A stretch of 64,000 nt of DNA from Pseudomonadota bacterium (GTDB lineage Bacteria > Pseudomonadota > Gammaproteobacteria > Burkholderiales > Burkholderiaceae_B): assembly GCA_023432075.1 (NCBI GenBank), contig JAEYVD010000814.1, positions 1 to 64,000 of the forward strand, read 5' to 3'. Under the pieces are notes generated by a model. That model did no database searches. It was not told the origin of the DNA and saw only the letters and a program-made list of their open reading frames with translations. Below, in pieces: positions 19,135 through 28,498 of this stretch. The translations under genes and the position numbers were made by a program. Within the stretch, counting starts at the first letter, position 1. Every line of letters begins with the position of its first letter.

Positions 19135-19257
19135 ATTGCGCTGCTGACATGTTTGCACACTCTTGCGTCCCAACGCAACACCTCGAGCATGCAGTTCCTC
19201 ATGAAGATACGGGCTGCCATATACCCCCCCCTGAGCGAGGCGCGCTATGCAATTGAC
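19135..19257 (-). pseudogene. Fragment of an IS3-family OrfB transposase
   Basis: The minus-strand reading gives GGVYGSPYLHEELHARGVAL then GRKSVQ, which matches the YGSPRIHAELRARG-x-x-x-RKRV block that precedes the DDE domain in IS3-group OrfB. Similarity stops on both sides, so only about 40 codons survive. It is the relic of an earlier insertion next to the Tn7-like module. Confidence 0.55.
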
Positions 19258-19466
19258 TGCAGTTTTTGCCGGCTGCCGCACTCTACACTGCCGATATACG
19301 CCGGACTGCCCCACGGGTGCCAGGGCTTCCTCCCAGCCAGTCGTAGCCCACCGATACAACCTACGGAGCGGCAATGACCGGCGCAGGTCCTTTGATCCAA
19401 GCACCGGTTGCCGCCGCAGAGGAATCTCTCCCGGATAGAATGCCGGTGACATGACTAGGTCTGAAT

Positions 19467-19492
19467 AGCCCCGAACCATTCGGGGCTTTTTC
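19467..19492 (+). terminator. Intrinsic terminator for rightward transcription
   Basis: AGCCCCGAA (19467-19475) pairs with TTCGGGGCT (19479-19487) around CCA and is followed by TTTTTCATTT. It would stop read-through from tnsABC before the convergent flavoprotein gene. Confidence 0.8.
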
Positions 19493-19552
19493 ATTTCCCG
19501 CCTAAGAAAGTGGCCAGAAGCAACCCAGCGTGGAGAAGGGTATCTTGTGCTC

Positions 19553-20446
19553 TCAAACGAGCATCGACTGCTGGGCGGAGATACCCGCCAGCGCGCCTTG
19601 CGAGCTTGCCATGGTTACCGAGACCATGAGGGGGCTTGCGAGGTCGCCCGCAGCGTAGATGCCTGGCATGCTGGTTTCGCGACGCTCGTCCACCTTGAGA
19701 ACAATGCCGAAGGGCGTGTCGATCGTGGCAAGGCCCAGTGATTCATGCAGGCTCGCGGACGGCTTGTTCCGTGGATGCGCGAACAAGATGTCGACCGAGA
19801 CATCGGGTCCGGTATCGAGCTTGATGGTGGCTTTATGGCCTCCGAGATTGGCGATTTCGGTGATCCGGCCATCGACGACAGATATATTGCGGTGCGCCAG
19901 ATCGGCCCGTATATCGGGCGAAATGTCGTGACCATCGGCGAAGAGCGTCAACGTATCGGTCCAATCGTGGAACAGCCGGGCGTAATTATGCGACTGCGGG
20001 CCGGACCAAACGAGACCCCAATGCTGGCTGGCGACTTCAAAGCCGTCGCAATAGGGGCAGGGTACGATGGACCTGCCCCAGCCCTCGGCAAAGCCCGGGA
20101 CATCAGGCATCTGATCGACGACACCGTAACTCAGGATCAGGCGACGCGCTCCAAGCCTTTCACCATCGGCAGTGAAGACAGAGAATTCGTCGATGGTGCC
20201 TGAGATGCGGTCGGCCCGAGCATTGACCAGTCTGACCGTGGGGTAGCGCGCCAATTGCTGCCGCGCCTCGGCCAAGATGTCCAGCGGTGGCTTGTGATCA
20301 TGGCCGAGCAGTCCATGCGAGTGGCTGGCGAAGCGATTGCGTGGCAAACCGGTATCGAGAACAGTGACCTGGCGGCGGGCCCGGCCGAGCTGCAGGGCGG
20401 CGGCGAGGCCTGCAAAGCTGCCACCGATAATGATGACGTCATTCAT
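19553..20446 (-). CDS. Thioredoxin-reductase-like NAD(P)/FAD oxidoreductase
   Basis: 297 residues. FAD-binding GGSFAGLAAALQLGRA near the N-terminus, the redox-active CPYC in the TrxR position (IVPCPYCDGFE), and the C-terminal FAD motif GIYAAGDLA. The NADPH-binding GxGxxG is replaced by a poorer match (GLVWSGPQSHN), as in other TrxR-like flavoproteins of uncertain electron donor. Physiological substrate unknown. It is divergent from a TetR gene with paired operator sites between them, so it is probably repressed by that protein. Confidence 0.88.
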   Translation of the reverse strand: MNDVIIIGGSFAGLAAALQLGRARRQVTVLDTGLPRNRFASHSHGLLGHDHKPPLDILAEARQQLARYPTVRLVNARADRISGTIDEFSVFTADGERLGARRLILSYGVVDQMPDVPGFAEGWGRSIVPCPYCDGFEVASQHWGLVWSGPQSHNYARLFHDWTDTLTLFADGHDISPDIRADLAHRNISVVDGRITEIANLGGHKATIKLDTGPDVSVDILFAHPRNKPSASLHESLGLATIDTPFGIVLKVDERRETSMPGIYAAGDLASPLMVSVTMASSQGALAGISAQQSMLV

Positions 20447-20523
20447 AATGATGGGCTCCGTGTTGCGGATAGCGCGGGGGTAGGCTTGGGCCTTGCACCA
20501 GGCCCAACTTTTGGCTTGCCAAT

Positions 20524-20575
20524 TTAAGATACTTTTTGGTATCGTAATTCTTGAATTAAGATACTGTCAAGTACT
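20524..20575. promoter_or_regulatory. Two TetR-type operator sites
   Basis: The palindrome GATACTTTTTGGTATC (20528-20543) and a related site GATACTGTCAAGTACT (20560-20575) both begin with the direct repeat TTAAGATACT, repeated at a 32-bp distance (three helical turns). They lie between the flavoprotein start (20446) and the TetR start (20585), where a repressor would control both. Confidence 0.6.
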
Positions 20576-20584
20576 GGAGTTGTC

Positions 20585-21229
20585 GTGACTAAAGACAGCC
20601 AAGGCCGGCGCGGCCGGCCCGCCAACGAAGCCCTTGCCCAAACTATAGTCAATTCCGCGTCCGAACTCTTTGTGGAATTAGGTTTTCAAGCGACGACATT
20701 GGACAAGGTCGCCCAGCGGGCAAAGATATCCAAGCTCAGCATCTATCGGCACTTTGAGAACAAGGAGGCGCTGTACAGCGCGGCCATCAAGGCCCGCTGC
20801 CATCAGTTCGCACCTCAGGCGCTGTTTGAAGGCGTCGACGGTTCGGCCGAAGATCAGCTCATGGCGATGGGATCATCCCTGCTTCGCACGTTGTTGAGCC
20901 CGGAAGTGCGCACTATCGAAGCTATGGTCATTGCCGACAAAACGAACCAGGCGTCGTTAAGCAAGCTCCATTACGAAGCCGGCCCAGCCCGTGTCATCGA
21001 TCGAATCGAGGCACTTTTGCGCCAGTTGCACGCGAAGGCGGTTCTGAATGTGCCGGATCCTCTTCGATCCGCCCGTTTGTTTGCTGCGCTTTTCAAAGGA
21101 TCCGATCTCCTGATAATCGCACGCTTTGATGAGGCGAGAGCTGAGGATGACAACGAAATCGAATCCTATTGCCGGTCGGCTGTTGCCATGTTCATCGCCG
21201 CGCACGGTGGCAGCGACCACGCAGTTTGA
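20585..21229 (+). CDS. TetR-family repressor
   Basis: 214 residues. N-terminal HTH is typical: IVNSASELFVELGFQATTLD, then KVAQRAKISKLSIYRHFENKEALY in pattern. The C-terminal ligand domain resembles the AefR-like TetR_C type. GTG start with GGAG five bases upstream. Divergent from the flavoprotein gene across the paired operator. Confidence 0.9.
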   Translation: MTKDSQGRRGRPANEALAQTIVNSASELFVELGFQATTLDKVAQRAKISKLSIYRHFENKEALYSAAIKARCHQFAPQALFEGVDGSAEDQLMAMGSSLLRTLLSPEVRTIEAMVIADKTNQASLSKLHYEAGPARVIDRIEALLRQLHAKAVLNVPDPLRSARLFAALFKGSDLLIIARFDEARAEDDNEIESYCRSAVAMFIAAHGGSDHAV

Positions 21230-21435
21230 GAGCCTAGTTAAGAACGTATCAGAACTAGGATATTGGCATGGGAGAGAAAATCGTTGATCAGGTAGCCAAC
21301 TGAAAAGCGCAAAACGGGGAGCGATGGACTGCGTATTGGGCCCGGCTTGATGCCATGATGGTGGGTCTGTTTCGGCAAGAGCCAATGCCGGTTCAGGCCG
21401 AATGCTCATAGAGGAGACCGCCCTCTGCCAAACCC

Positions 21436-22617
21436 TCAATGTCCAATATGTGCATTCCGCCCGGCTAGCATGCCTGCCCAAGCGCCAAGAACGGCGACGC
21501 CGGCTGCCAATATCAGCGGGACCGTCCACCCACCTTGCCAGTCGCGGATCGCGCCCAACAGCATGGGCCCGGCCGCCGCCATCAAGTAACCCACGCACTG
21601 GGCCATTCCCGAGAGCGCTCCCGCTTCGGCCGCACTGTGGGTGCGGAGCCCAATGAACGTCAGGCCAAGAATCATGCTTGCGCCGCTTCCGAAACCGAGC
21701 AGCGCCGCCCATACCGCCGCCAGCCCTGGAACAAACACCAGCCCGAGCAGCGACACAGCGGAAATCAGACTCACGCAGACAGCGGCAGGACGTTGGTCCG
21801 GCATCCTCCTGATCACCGTGGCGAGAATCAGACCTGGGATGGCCGTCGCAAGCTGCAAGATGCCATGCATCGTTCCCGCTTGATTCGCTGTCAGGCCCTG
21901 GTCTATCAGTATGCTTGGAAGCCAACTGACAGCGACGTAGAAAATCATGGCATTAAAGCCCATGAAAAGCGTCACATGCCACGCCAAGGCCGAACGCCAG
22001 ATACTCTTTGCCTGCGCAGGGCTGCGGGCAGCCGGCGCGTAGACTTCATGAGCTTGCCAGCGAGGCGCCCAGGACAGCAAGGCGACGACCGGAAGCACGA
22101 TGAATGCCGCCAGCGCAAGCTGCCACCCGTACGAATGTGCAACGGGGGTGACAAGCGCCGAACCCAGGGCGCCACCAGCCCCCATTGCCAGGGCGTACGC
22201 GCCGGTGAGAGACGCCACACTCGCCGCAAAATCGCGCTTGATCAGGCTGGGCAGCAACACGTTGCCGAATGCAATGCCAATACCGATGACTGCGGTACCG
22301 AAGTAAAGCAGCCCAACAACACCCGTCGAGCGCAGCGCGATACCCAACCCCACGAGCAACAAAGCGCAAATGATGGTTCTCTCAAGTCCGAACCTTTTTG
22401 CGACCGTCGCACTGACGGGTGAGAACGCGGCAAACGCGAACAAGGGAAGCGAGGTCAGTACCCCGACGGCAGCAGTGCTCAGGCTGAAGTGCTCTTGAAC
22501 GAGGGTAAGCACGGGCGCCAGTGCGGTAAAGGGCGCGCGCAAGTTGACCGCCAACAGCAGGATTCCGGCGATCAGAACCAGCTCAGTGGGTGCCCGTTTT
22601 GTTGTGGAAGAATTCAC
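21436..22617 (-). CDS. nimT: NimT/CynX-type MFS transporter
   Basis: 393 residues, 12 predicted membrane helices. The family start LLLAVNLRAPFTALAPVL is characteristic of the CynX/NimT branch. In E. coli NimT exports 2-nitroimidazole under control of the adjacent AraC-type NimR. Here the divergent neighbour is also a NimR-like protein, which supports the assignment. GTG start at 22617 with a weak ribosome site. The natural substrate in this organism is unknown. Confidence 0.82.
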   Translation of the reverse strand: MNSSTTKRAPTELVLIAGILLLAVNLRAPFTALAPVLTLVQEHFSLSTAAVGVLTSLPLFAFAAFSPVSATVAKRFGLERTIICALLLVGLGIALRSTGVVGLLYFGTAVIGIGIAFGNVLLPSLIKRDFAASVASLTGAYALAMGAGGALGSALVTPVAHSYGWQLALAAFIVLPVVALLSWAPRWQAHEVYAPAARSPAQAKSIWRSALAWHVTLFMGFNAMIFYVAVSWLPSILIDQGLTANQAGTMHGILQLATAIPGLILATVIRRMPDQRPAAVCVSLISAVSLLGLVFVPGLAAVWAALLGFGSGASMILGLTFIGLRTHSAAEAGALSGMAQCVGYLMAAAGPMLLGAIRDWQGGWTVPLILAAGVAVLGAWAGMLAGRNAHIGH

Positions 22618-22676
22618 AGATCTACATGAAGAAGCAGGAGACGTAGGACTTTAGGACTTCCGCAGATGGATTAATA

Positions 22677-22701
22677 TAGAGATATTGACTATCTATCTCT
22701 A
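22677..22701. promoter_or_regulatory. 8-bp inverted repeat between nimT and nimR
   Basis: TAGAGATA (22677-22684) and TATCTCTA (22694-22701) are perfect inverted arms around a 9-bp spacer. The site ends five bases before the nimR start, the position expected for autorepression by NimR. Confidence 0.55.
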
Positions 22702-22705
22702 AAAA

Positions 22706-23521
22706 ATGACAAAGCGACGAAGTCGTGTGAGCGCTCCTGAAGAGTTCGACTCTGATGAGTACGGGCAGCCTGCGGTGGCAATACGGCTTCACGTTGACGG
22801 CAACGGCATCGAGCATCCCTTGCACAGCCATCGCAAGGGCCAATTGATTCTCATGCTTCAAGGCTCCGTGACTTGCGAGGTTCCGCAGGCCTTGTGGTTC
22901 GTCCCGCCCCAGCATGCCGTGTGGATACCAGGCGGCACTCTGCACAGCAACCGAGCCACGGACAACGCGCAGATCTACTTTCTTTTCATCGAGCCGGGCG
23001 CCGCCTCGCTGCCCGAGCGATGCTGTACGCTTGCCATCACGCCGCTGGTCCGCGAATTGATTTGCCACCTGGCGCAAGAGGATCCTGCGTACGACAAAGG
23101 GAGCAACACCGACACATTGGTCACGGTGCTTCTTGACCAGTTGTCCAAAGCGCCCATCGAACAGTTGCACCTTCCGGTGTCGGACCATCCCGCCATCACG
23201 CGCATGCTGGACGCCTTGACCGTGGACCCTGCCGATCGAACTACCTTGCCACAATGGTCATCCGTGCTGGCGATGAGCCACAGGACATTGGCACGGCTTG
23301 TGGTTCGAGAGACGGGACTGACGTTTGGAAAGTGGAGGCAGCAGCTTCACCTGATTGTGGCATTGCGCCATTTAGCCAACGGAGAAGCCGTGCAGCAAGT
23401 GGCTGGACGGTTAGGCTATGAATCCGTCACCGCCTTCATCACGATGTTCAAGAAGGCGCTGGGGAAGTCTCCCACTCAGTATTTCAGCAGCCTTCGAGAA
23501 CATGGTAATGGCAGGGACTAG
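22706..23521 (+). CDS. nimR: NimR-like AraC-family regulator
   Basis: 271 residues. An N-terminal cupin (HSHRKGQLILMLQGSVTCEV, then WFVPPQHAVWIPGG) is fused to a C-terminal AraC double HTH (about 175-265, with LARLVVRETGLTFGKWRQQL and LGYESVTAFITMFKKALGKS). It diverges from nimT and ends four bases into the convergent hydrolase gene. Regulation of nimT is inferred from gene order and the palindrome between them. Confidence 0.85.
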   Translation: MTKRRSRVSAPEEFDSDEYGQPAVAIRLHVDGNGIEHPLHSHRKGQLILMLQGSVTCEVPQALWFVPPQHAVWIPGGTLHSNRATDNAQIYFLFIEPGAASLPERCCTLAITPLVRELICHLAQEDPAYDKGSNTDTLVTVLLDQLSKAPIEQLHLPVSDHPAITRMLDALTVDPADRTTLPQWSSVLAMSHRTLARLVVRETGLTFGKWRQQLHLIVALRHLANGEAVQQVAGRLGYESVTAFITMFKKALGKSPTQYFSSLREHGNGRD

Positions 23522-24501
23522 CCCGATATCTGCTTGAGCGCCGCGTATCCGGCCAACCCGAAAGGATTGCCGAGCGTCTCGACAATCTCGATATGGTTGT
23601 ACTCCGGGCCGGTAATCACCTCAACCGGATGTCCCGCCTTGGCCACGGCCGCACCAAAGTCCTTGGTCTGACGAATGAACTCAGGCGTTTCGAGCAGCCC
23701 GTGCACCAGGACGAGAGGCGTCTTGAGTTGCTCCAGATGCCGCAACGGACTCAGTTTCTGCTCCGCATCGTCGTCGAGTTTCACGTAGCTGCTGCGCGAA
23801 GATAGTCGTACCGGCTTCAGGTCATAGAGCCCGCTGACGAGCACTGCGCCTTTGACAACATTGTTTGGCAGGCCAAACTCCGCCTCCCAGTCACTGGTCA
23901 AGACGACCCCCGCCAGATGCGCGCCCGAGGAGTGCGCAGAGAGGTAGATGCGATTGGGATCTCCCCCGAAAGATTTGGCGTTCTTGTAGACCCAGGCGAT
24001 CGATCGCTTGACCTGGTCCACCATGGGCATGAGGTTCCCGCCGGCCTGAATCACATTGATGAAATCTGGCGCAACGTAATGAACTCCCCTCGTCACAAAG
24101 TTCTCCGCCATGAATCCCCATTGCGCGGCGGAGGAACCGCGCCATGCCCCACCATGAATGAAGATGTGCACGGGTGCGCCTTGTTTGTTGGCGGCGCTCA
24201 GTTCCAGGGTTTCGTATTCACTTTGGCCATAGGCGATCTTTTTCGGAGCGCCGATGCGGCGTCGCGCCACTTCAGTGTTTGATTCGCAACGCTTAATGAT
24301 GGTCTCGATTGTCGGCGCCCAGGCGACCTGATCGTATGCCTTGTCCAAGGCGGCCTGGTCAAGATCCATCCAAACCGCCGGCCCCTTGGACGCTGGCGAA
24401 TTGGCGTTGCTGTTGCCCGCCAGCGCCAACCCCGCCACGGCAGCGCCCGTCGCTAGAAAGGTCCGACGGGATGGCTGAATGCTGCGATCAGAATTCTTCA
24501 T
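23518..24501 (-). CDS. TAT-exported alpha/beta hydrolase, last gene of the aminophenol operon
   Basis: 327 residues. A twin-arginine type leader (RRTFLATGAAVAGLALAG) indicates export. The hydrolase fold has the oxyanion motif HGGAWRG, nucleophile SAHSSGAH, and a catalytic His in NHIEIVE near the C-terminus. The sequence resembles kynurenine-formamidase-like esterases/amidases. Start ATG 24501 has AAGGGGAA upstream; a longer frame to 24561 is less likely. It lies 32 bp after the cytosolic paralogue, so the operon makes one hydrolase inside the cell and one outside the cytoplasm. Confidence 0.85.
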   Translation of the reverse strand: MKNSDRSIQPSRRTFLATGAAVAGLALAGNSNANSPASKGPAVWMDLDQAALDKAYDQVAWAPTIETIIKRCESNTEVARRRIGAPKKIAYGQSEYETLELSAANKQGAPVHIFIHGGAWRGSSAAQWGFMAENFVTRGVHYVAPDFINVIQAGGNLMPMVDQVKRSIAWVYKNAKSFGGDPNRIYLSAHSSGAHLAGVVLTSDWEAEFGLPNNVVKGAVLVSGLYDLKPVRLSSRSSYVKLDDDAEQKLSPLRHLEQLKTPLVLVHGLLETPEFIRQTKDFGAAVAKAGHPVEVITGPEYNHIEIVETLGNPFGLAGYAALKQISG

Positions 24502-24533
24502 GGTATTCCCCTTGCTTTGTTTTTCAAGCTGAA

Positions 24534-25397
24534 TCAGCTCTTCACGATACTTGCGATCCAATCCGTCAGCGGATGGCTCGCGTCTTCGAAGCCATAGATG
24601 GCATCAAAATGATTACGGCCAGCCTGACTCAGCGTCTCTGCACGGTTGCCCGCCAATTCCCAGGCCCGTGCGAAGGCCAGCGACTGCCTGCCGAACTCCG
24701 GCGTTTCCTCACTGCCCCAGGAAATGAGGACGGGAGTCTTGCAAGCACGAACGCTGTGTTGCGGCGAGTTTCTGCGTATGACTCCATCGTCGATCTGCAG
24801 CATTGGCTGTATCGATGACCACCGGAATGGCTCGATTTCGAAAACCCCGCTCACCATGACCGCAGCGGCGAGCGGGTCTCTGGGCAAGCCGTACTCCTGT
24901 TCCCAGTCCGTCTGCAAGCACAATGCCGTGAGATGGCCGCCGGCAGAATGCCCACCCAGCACGACCCGCTTGGGGTCTCCCCCGAAGCGTTCAATATTTC
25001 GAATCACCCAGGCCACCGCCGCACGCGCTTGTCGCGCAATCTCATCGATGCCGACTTTTGGGCAGAGCGAATAATTGACGACAACCGTGGCAAAACCTCT
25101 TTCATGGAGACCTTTGGCGACGGTGGAAAACTCCTTGCTGCTCAGAATGCGCCAGGCCCCGCCATGAATGAATACGAAGACAGGTGAACCGGGCGACGGC
25201 GCCGGAAAAATATCAACGGTCTCGTCCAGCGTGGGACCATAGGGCACGTCCAATTGCACAGGCAACGCTTGCCTCACACGTTCGCTTTCGTCCACGTAAT
25301 GCCTGGCGTAGACCGTGAAGTCAGGAACGGCCTTCTCGACGTCGTACTGCGCGTCGATCTCCTCTTGCGTCTGGAACTCTCGATAAAGAAACGGCAT
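24534..25397 (-). CDS. Kynurenine-formamidase-like alpha/beta hydrolase
   Basis: 287 residues, no signal peptide. HGGAWR oxyanion motif, nucleophile GGHSAGGH, acid in WGSEETPEF and base in RNHFDAIYGFED. Relatives cleave aryl formamides and small esters. ATG 25397 follows GGAG at six bases and leaves a short N-terminus. In an aminophenol operon a plausible role is removing an N-acyl group to free the 2-aminophenol; that is inference. Confidence 0.83.
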   Translation of the reverse strand: MPFLYREFQTQEEIDAQYDVEKAVPDFTVYARHYVDESERVRQALPVQLDVPYGPTLDETVDIFPAPSPGSPVFVFIHGGAWRILSSKEFSTVAKGLHERGFATVVVNYSLCPKVGIDEIARQARAAVAWVIRNIERFGGDPKRVVLGGHSAGGHLTALCLQTDWEQEYGLPRDPLAAAVMVSGVFEIEPFRWSSIQPMLQIDDGVIRRNSPQHSVRACKTPVLISWGSEETPEFGRQSLAFARAWELAGNRAETLSQAGRNHFDAIYGFEDASHPLTDWIASIVKS

Positions 25398-25442
25398 ATG
25401 CTCTCCGGGAAATGACGCTGCGGCAATTGTCATCAACAGAAT

Positions 25443-26360
25443 TCAGGGAAAGTGCTTCTTCTTGGCGTCGGTGTCTGGGCGCCTGGAGATGTCGCCTCCT
25501 CTGAGATTGATTTCTGCAATCTGGTTCCCACTGGGCGCTGTCCAGGTGGCGTGACGGTTCCAGAGTTCAGCGTCGTGTCCTGGTATGACGCGATCGGTCT
25601 TGTTTTTGAGGAGCTCGCGCATTTGCCGGTAGGCCTTTATCTGGTTGAACGCATTGCCCTGGTGATAGCCCGGCGGCCACATTTGTTCGATGTTTGAATA
25701 CCAGTAGGCAATGTCCCCCGCCACGACGAAAGGTCCATTTGCCGTGCTGACTTCGAACCACTGCGAACCAAAGGTGTGGCTGTCCTTCGCTAGCCTGGCG
25801 GTAACGCCAGGCAATATCTCTTCGTCTCCGTGTATGAACTTGACCCGCCCTTCCGAGACCCCCTGAGCCGCCCGCATCAGGTCCCCGGGATCGAACGAGG
25901 AAAAGACCCACTCCTTCTGCTCCGGTGTTTCGTGCTGATGAACGGAACACACGGCATCCGACCACCCGGTGTACTCGTCGAACTGGATGTAGAGTTTCGC
26001 GTTCGGGAAGGCCTCGAAGTTGCCCATATGGTCAAAATGCATATGAGTCACCAGGATGGCTTCAACGTCTTCCGGCGCAAAGCCGAGACGCCCGAGCACG
26101 TCTTTGGGATCTTCCCAGCTGGAAAAGGCGTATCGGGTCAACCAATGGTTGTTCTGGAACCCGCAGTCCACAAGCGCCACATGCTGCTTGCCTCCGACCT
26201 CACCGCCAACAAGCACGGTGTAAATCATTGGGCTGACGCTGTTTCCCGTGTTGGAAAATACGCCCGCGCCACCAAAAAAGTCTTTGGCCATGTCCACCTG
26301 GCAGTAAGCCACCGACCATATCGACCAATCTGTCTTTCCATGAAGCACTGGATCTTTCAT
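25443..26360 (-). CDS. MBL-fold metallohydrolase, N-acyl-homoserine-lactonase type
   Basis: 305 residues. The binuclear zinc motif HMHFDH is complete, followed by downstream His/Asp ligands (KDSHTFGSQ, VVAGDIAYW, VIPGHDAELW). The closest named group is the AHL lactonase family. Relatives of this family open benzoxazolinone rings to 2-aminophenols (BxdA of Microbacterium and MBL1 of Fusarium, from memory), which would fit its place at the end of a 2-aminophenol pathway operon. ATG 26360 is preferred over a TTG at 26393. The substrate is not proven by sequence. Confidence 0.85.
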   Translation of the reverse strand: MKDPVLHGKTDWSIWSVAYCQVDMAKDFFGGAGVFSNTGNSVSPMIYTVLVGGEVGGKQHVALVDCGFQNNHWLTRYAFSSWEDPKDVLGRLGFAPEDVEAILVTHMHFDHMGNFEAFPNAKLYIQFDEYTGWSDAVCSVHQHETPEQKEWVFSSFDPGDLMRAAQGVSEGRVKFIHGDEEILPGVTARLAKDSHTFGSQWFEVSTANGPFVVAGDIAYWYSNIEQMWPPGYHQGNAFNQIKAYRQMRELLKNKTDRVIPGHDAELWNRHATWTAPSGNQIAEINLRGGDISRRPDTDAKKKHFP

Positions 26361-26444
26361 CTCTGAGCCTTCAGCAGGGTTATGGAGCGCCAAAAATGCA
26401 GAACATTGAACTGAGATGGGCGGCAGGTCCGCCGATCAGGCTGG

Positions 26445-27482
26445 CTAAGCGGCTTGGCCCTGCTTCAAATCGAGCGCCACGTCGACGATCATGTCTTCCT
26501 GCCCCCCGACCATTCGGCGTTTGCCCAGTTCCACGAGAATATCGACGGCCTTCAGGCCATACTTCTGCGCGGCGGCCTCGGCGTGGCGCAGAAAAGAGCT
26601 ATAGACACCGGCGTAGCCCAGCGCGAGCGTTTCACGGTCAACGCGGACGGGACGGTCCTGCAAAGGCCGCACGATGTCGTCGGCAGCATCCATCAGTCGG
26701 TATAGATCGGTGCCATGCTTCCACCCCAGCCGTTCCGCGGCGGCGATAAAGACCTCCAGTGGGGCATTACCCGCGCCGGCTCCCATGCCCGCAAGGCTGG
26801 CGTCCACGCGAACGGCGCCCGCTTCCACTGCAGCGATGGAATTGGCCACGCCAAGACTTAGATTGTGGTGCGCATGGATACCAATAACGGTCTCGGGCAG
26901 GAGAACGTCCCGCAAAGCGCGGACCCGATCGCGAACGTCGTTCATGTTCATTGCGCCGCCCGAATCAACCACGTAGCAGCACGTGGCGCCGTAGCCTTCC
27001 ATCAGCTTGGCTTGCCGTGCCAGGTCTTGCGGCGTGGACATGTGGCTCATCATCAGAAAGCCCACGGTGTCCATACCCAGGTCGCGCGCGAACTCGATGT
27101 GTTGCCGCGAGACATCCGCCTCGGAGCAATGCGTAGCGACTCTCACGATACGCGCCCCGGCCTGGTAAGCCGCGCGAAGATCATGAACGGTGCCGATTCC
27201 CGGCAGAAGCAAGGTCGCAATCTTGGCGTGCTTGACCACGTCGGCCGCGGCCTCGATCCACTCCAGGTCGGTATGCGCGCCAAAGCCGTAGTTGAAACTT
27301 GAACCCTGAAGTCCATCGCCATGCGCGACCTCGATCGAATCGACCCTGGCTTCGTCCAGCGCCTGCGCGATCTGTCTCACCTGCTGCAATGAATACTGAT
27401 GGCGTATCGCGTGGCTTCCATCCCGCAACGTCACGTCGGAGATGTACAGCTTGCCGGTTGTGGCGTTTTTCAGTTGGCTCAC
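26445..27482 (-). CDS. mhpE: 4-hydroxy-2-oxovalerate aldolase
   Basis: 345 residues. DmpG/MhpE family: splits 4-hydroxy-2-oxopentanoate into pyruvate and acetaldehyde. HMGL-like barrel with the metal/substrate motif [15 protein letters not shown] and the metal ligands [14 protein letters not shown]. The GTG at 27482 is preceded by GGAGATAAGT and gives the usual family length. It partners with the acetaldehyde dehydrogenase encoded 13 bp upstream; the two normally form a channelling complex. Confidence 0.95.
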   Translation of the reverse strand: MSQLKNATTGKLYISDVTLRDGSHAIRHQYSLQQVRQIAQALDEARVDSIEVAHGDGLQGSSFNYGFGAHTDLEWIEAAADVVKHAKIATLLLPGIGTVHDLRAAYQAGARIVRVATHCSEADVSRQHIEFARDLGMDTVGFLMMSHMSTPQDLARQAKLMEGYGATCCYVVDSGGAMNMNDVRDRVRALRDVLLPETVIGIHAHHNLSLGVANSIAAVEAGAVRVDASLAGMGAGAGNAPLEVFIAAAERLGWKHGTDLYRLMDAADDIVRPLQDRPVRVDRETLALGYAGVYSSFLRHAEAAAQKYGLKAVDILVELGKRRMVGGQEDMIVDVALDLKQGQAA

Positions 27483-27495
27483 ACTTATCTCCAGT

Positions 27496-28437
27496 TCAGG
27501 CGGCGACTGCTGCAGCGGCCATACGGCTGGCAATCTGCTCGGCCGTATGCAGCCCCGCACTAGTCATGATGTCGAGGTTGCCGGCATAAGCCGGAAGGTA
27601 GTGCGCGGCGCCTTCGACCTCCAGAAAAATGCTGGTCTTCAATCCGCTGATGCACCCCACTCCCGGCACATTCAGATCCTTGACGTGATCGAATTGCACC
27701 GCCTGCTTCAGGCGGTATCCTGGCACGTAGCGCTGGACCTCTGCCGTCATCGTCTGGATTGAATCCACGATGGCATTCTCATCGGCAACATCGCTAAGCG
27801 TGTACACGGTGTCGCGCATGATCAGCGGCGGATCGGCCGGGTTCAGGACGATGATCGCCTTGCCCCGGGAAGCGCCACCGACGGCCTCGATGGCCTTGGA
27901 CGTGGTCTCGGTGAATTCATCGATGTTGGCGCGGGTTCCCGGCCCGGCACTCTTACTGGCGATCGAGGCAATGATCTCGGCATAGTGCACCTTCGCCACC
28001 CGCGACACCGCCGCCACCATCGGAATCGTCGCCTGGCCACCGCACGTCACCATGTTCACATTCAACGCATCAAGTTGCTGCGCCGCGTTGACCACCGGGA
28101 TGCAGTAGGGACCGATAGCCGCCGGCGTAAGGTCAATCATGCGTATTCCGGGCTTGCGTTCTCGCAAACGCGCGTCGTTGTGAACATGCGCATTCGCGCT
28201 GGTGGCGTCGAACACGAAATCTATTTCGTCGAAGACGGCCATGCGCATGAGCCCCTCGACACCTTCGTGTGTCGTTCCCACGCCTAAACGGGAAGCGCGC
28301 GCCAGGCCATCCGAGGCCGCGTCGATGCCGACCATGGCCGCCATTTCGATCTGCTTGCCATGGCGCATGATCTTGATCATCAAATCCGTGCCGATATTGC
28401 CGCTGCCAATGATGGCAGCCTTGAACTTCCGGGTCAT
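27496..28437 (-). CDS. mhpF: Acetaldehyde dehydrogenase (acylating)
   Basis: 313 residues. Converts acetaldehyde, CoA and NAD+ to acetyl-CoA. N-terminal Rossmann motif [14 protein letters not shown]; catalytic cysteine in [11 protein letters not shown]-terminal dimerisation/aldolase-contact region ([19 protein letters not shown]). ATG 28437 follows GGAG. Last oxidative step of the meta-cleavage pathway. Confidence 0.96.
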   Translation of the reverse strand: MTRKFKAAIIGSGNIGTDLMIKIMRHGKQIEMAAMVGIDAASDGLARASRLGVGTTHEGVEGLMRMAVFDEIDFVFDATSANAHVHNDARLRERKPGIRMIDLTPAAIGPYCIPVVNAAQQLDALNVNMVTCGGQATIPMVAAVSRVAKVHYAEIIASIASKSAGPGTRANIDEFTETTSKAIEAVGGASRGKAIIVLNPADPPLIMRDTVYTLSDVADENAIVDSIQTMTAEVQRYVPGYRLKQAVQFDHVKDLNVPGVGCISGLKTSIFLEVEGAAHYLPAYAGNLDIMTSAGLHTAEQIASRMAAAAVAA

Positions 28438-28498
28438 ATAAAGCTCCGCGCACCGCCGCTGCGTACGTCGAGGCACGCAGCGAACGGGATAGATGAGG

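Larger units (their letters stand above)
18911..19552. other. 640-bp stretch right of tnsC: IS remnant and terminators
   Basis: No intact gene. From left to right it holds an inverted repeat pairing GCCCCGATCATC (near 18924-18935) with GATGATCGGGG (18988-18998); a leftward-facing terminator; a fragment of an IS3-type transposase on the minus strand; and a rightward-facing terminator. The right end of the Tn7-like element may lie in it, but no terminal repeat was recognised. Confidence 0.55.

Noticed and set aside
18931-19494. 187-codon minus frame right of tnsC
   Set aside because: Only about 40 codons resemble an IS3 transposase; the rest is unrelated and spans two terminators, so it is not a whole gene.
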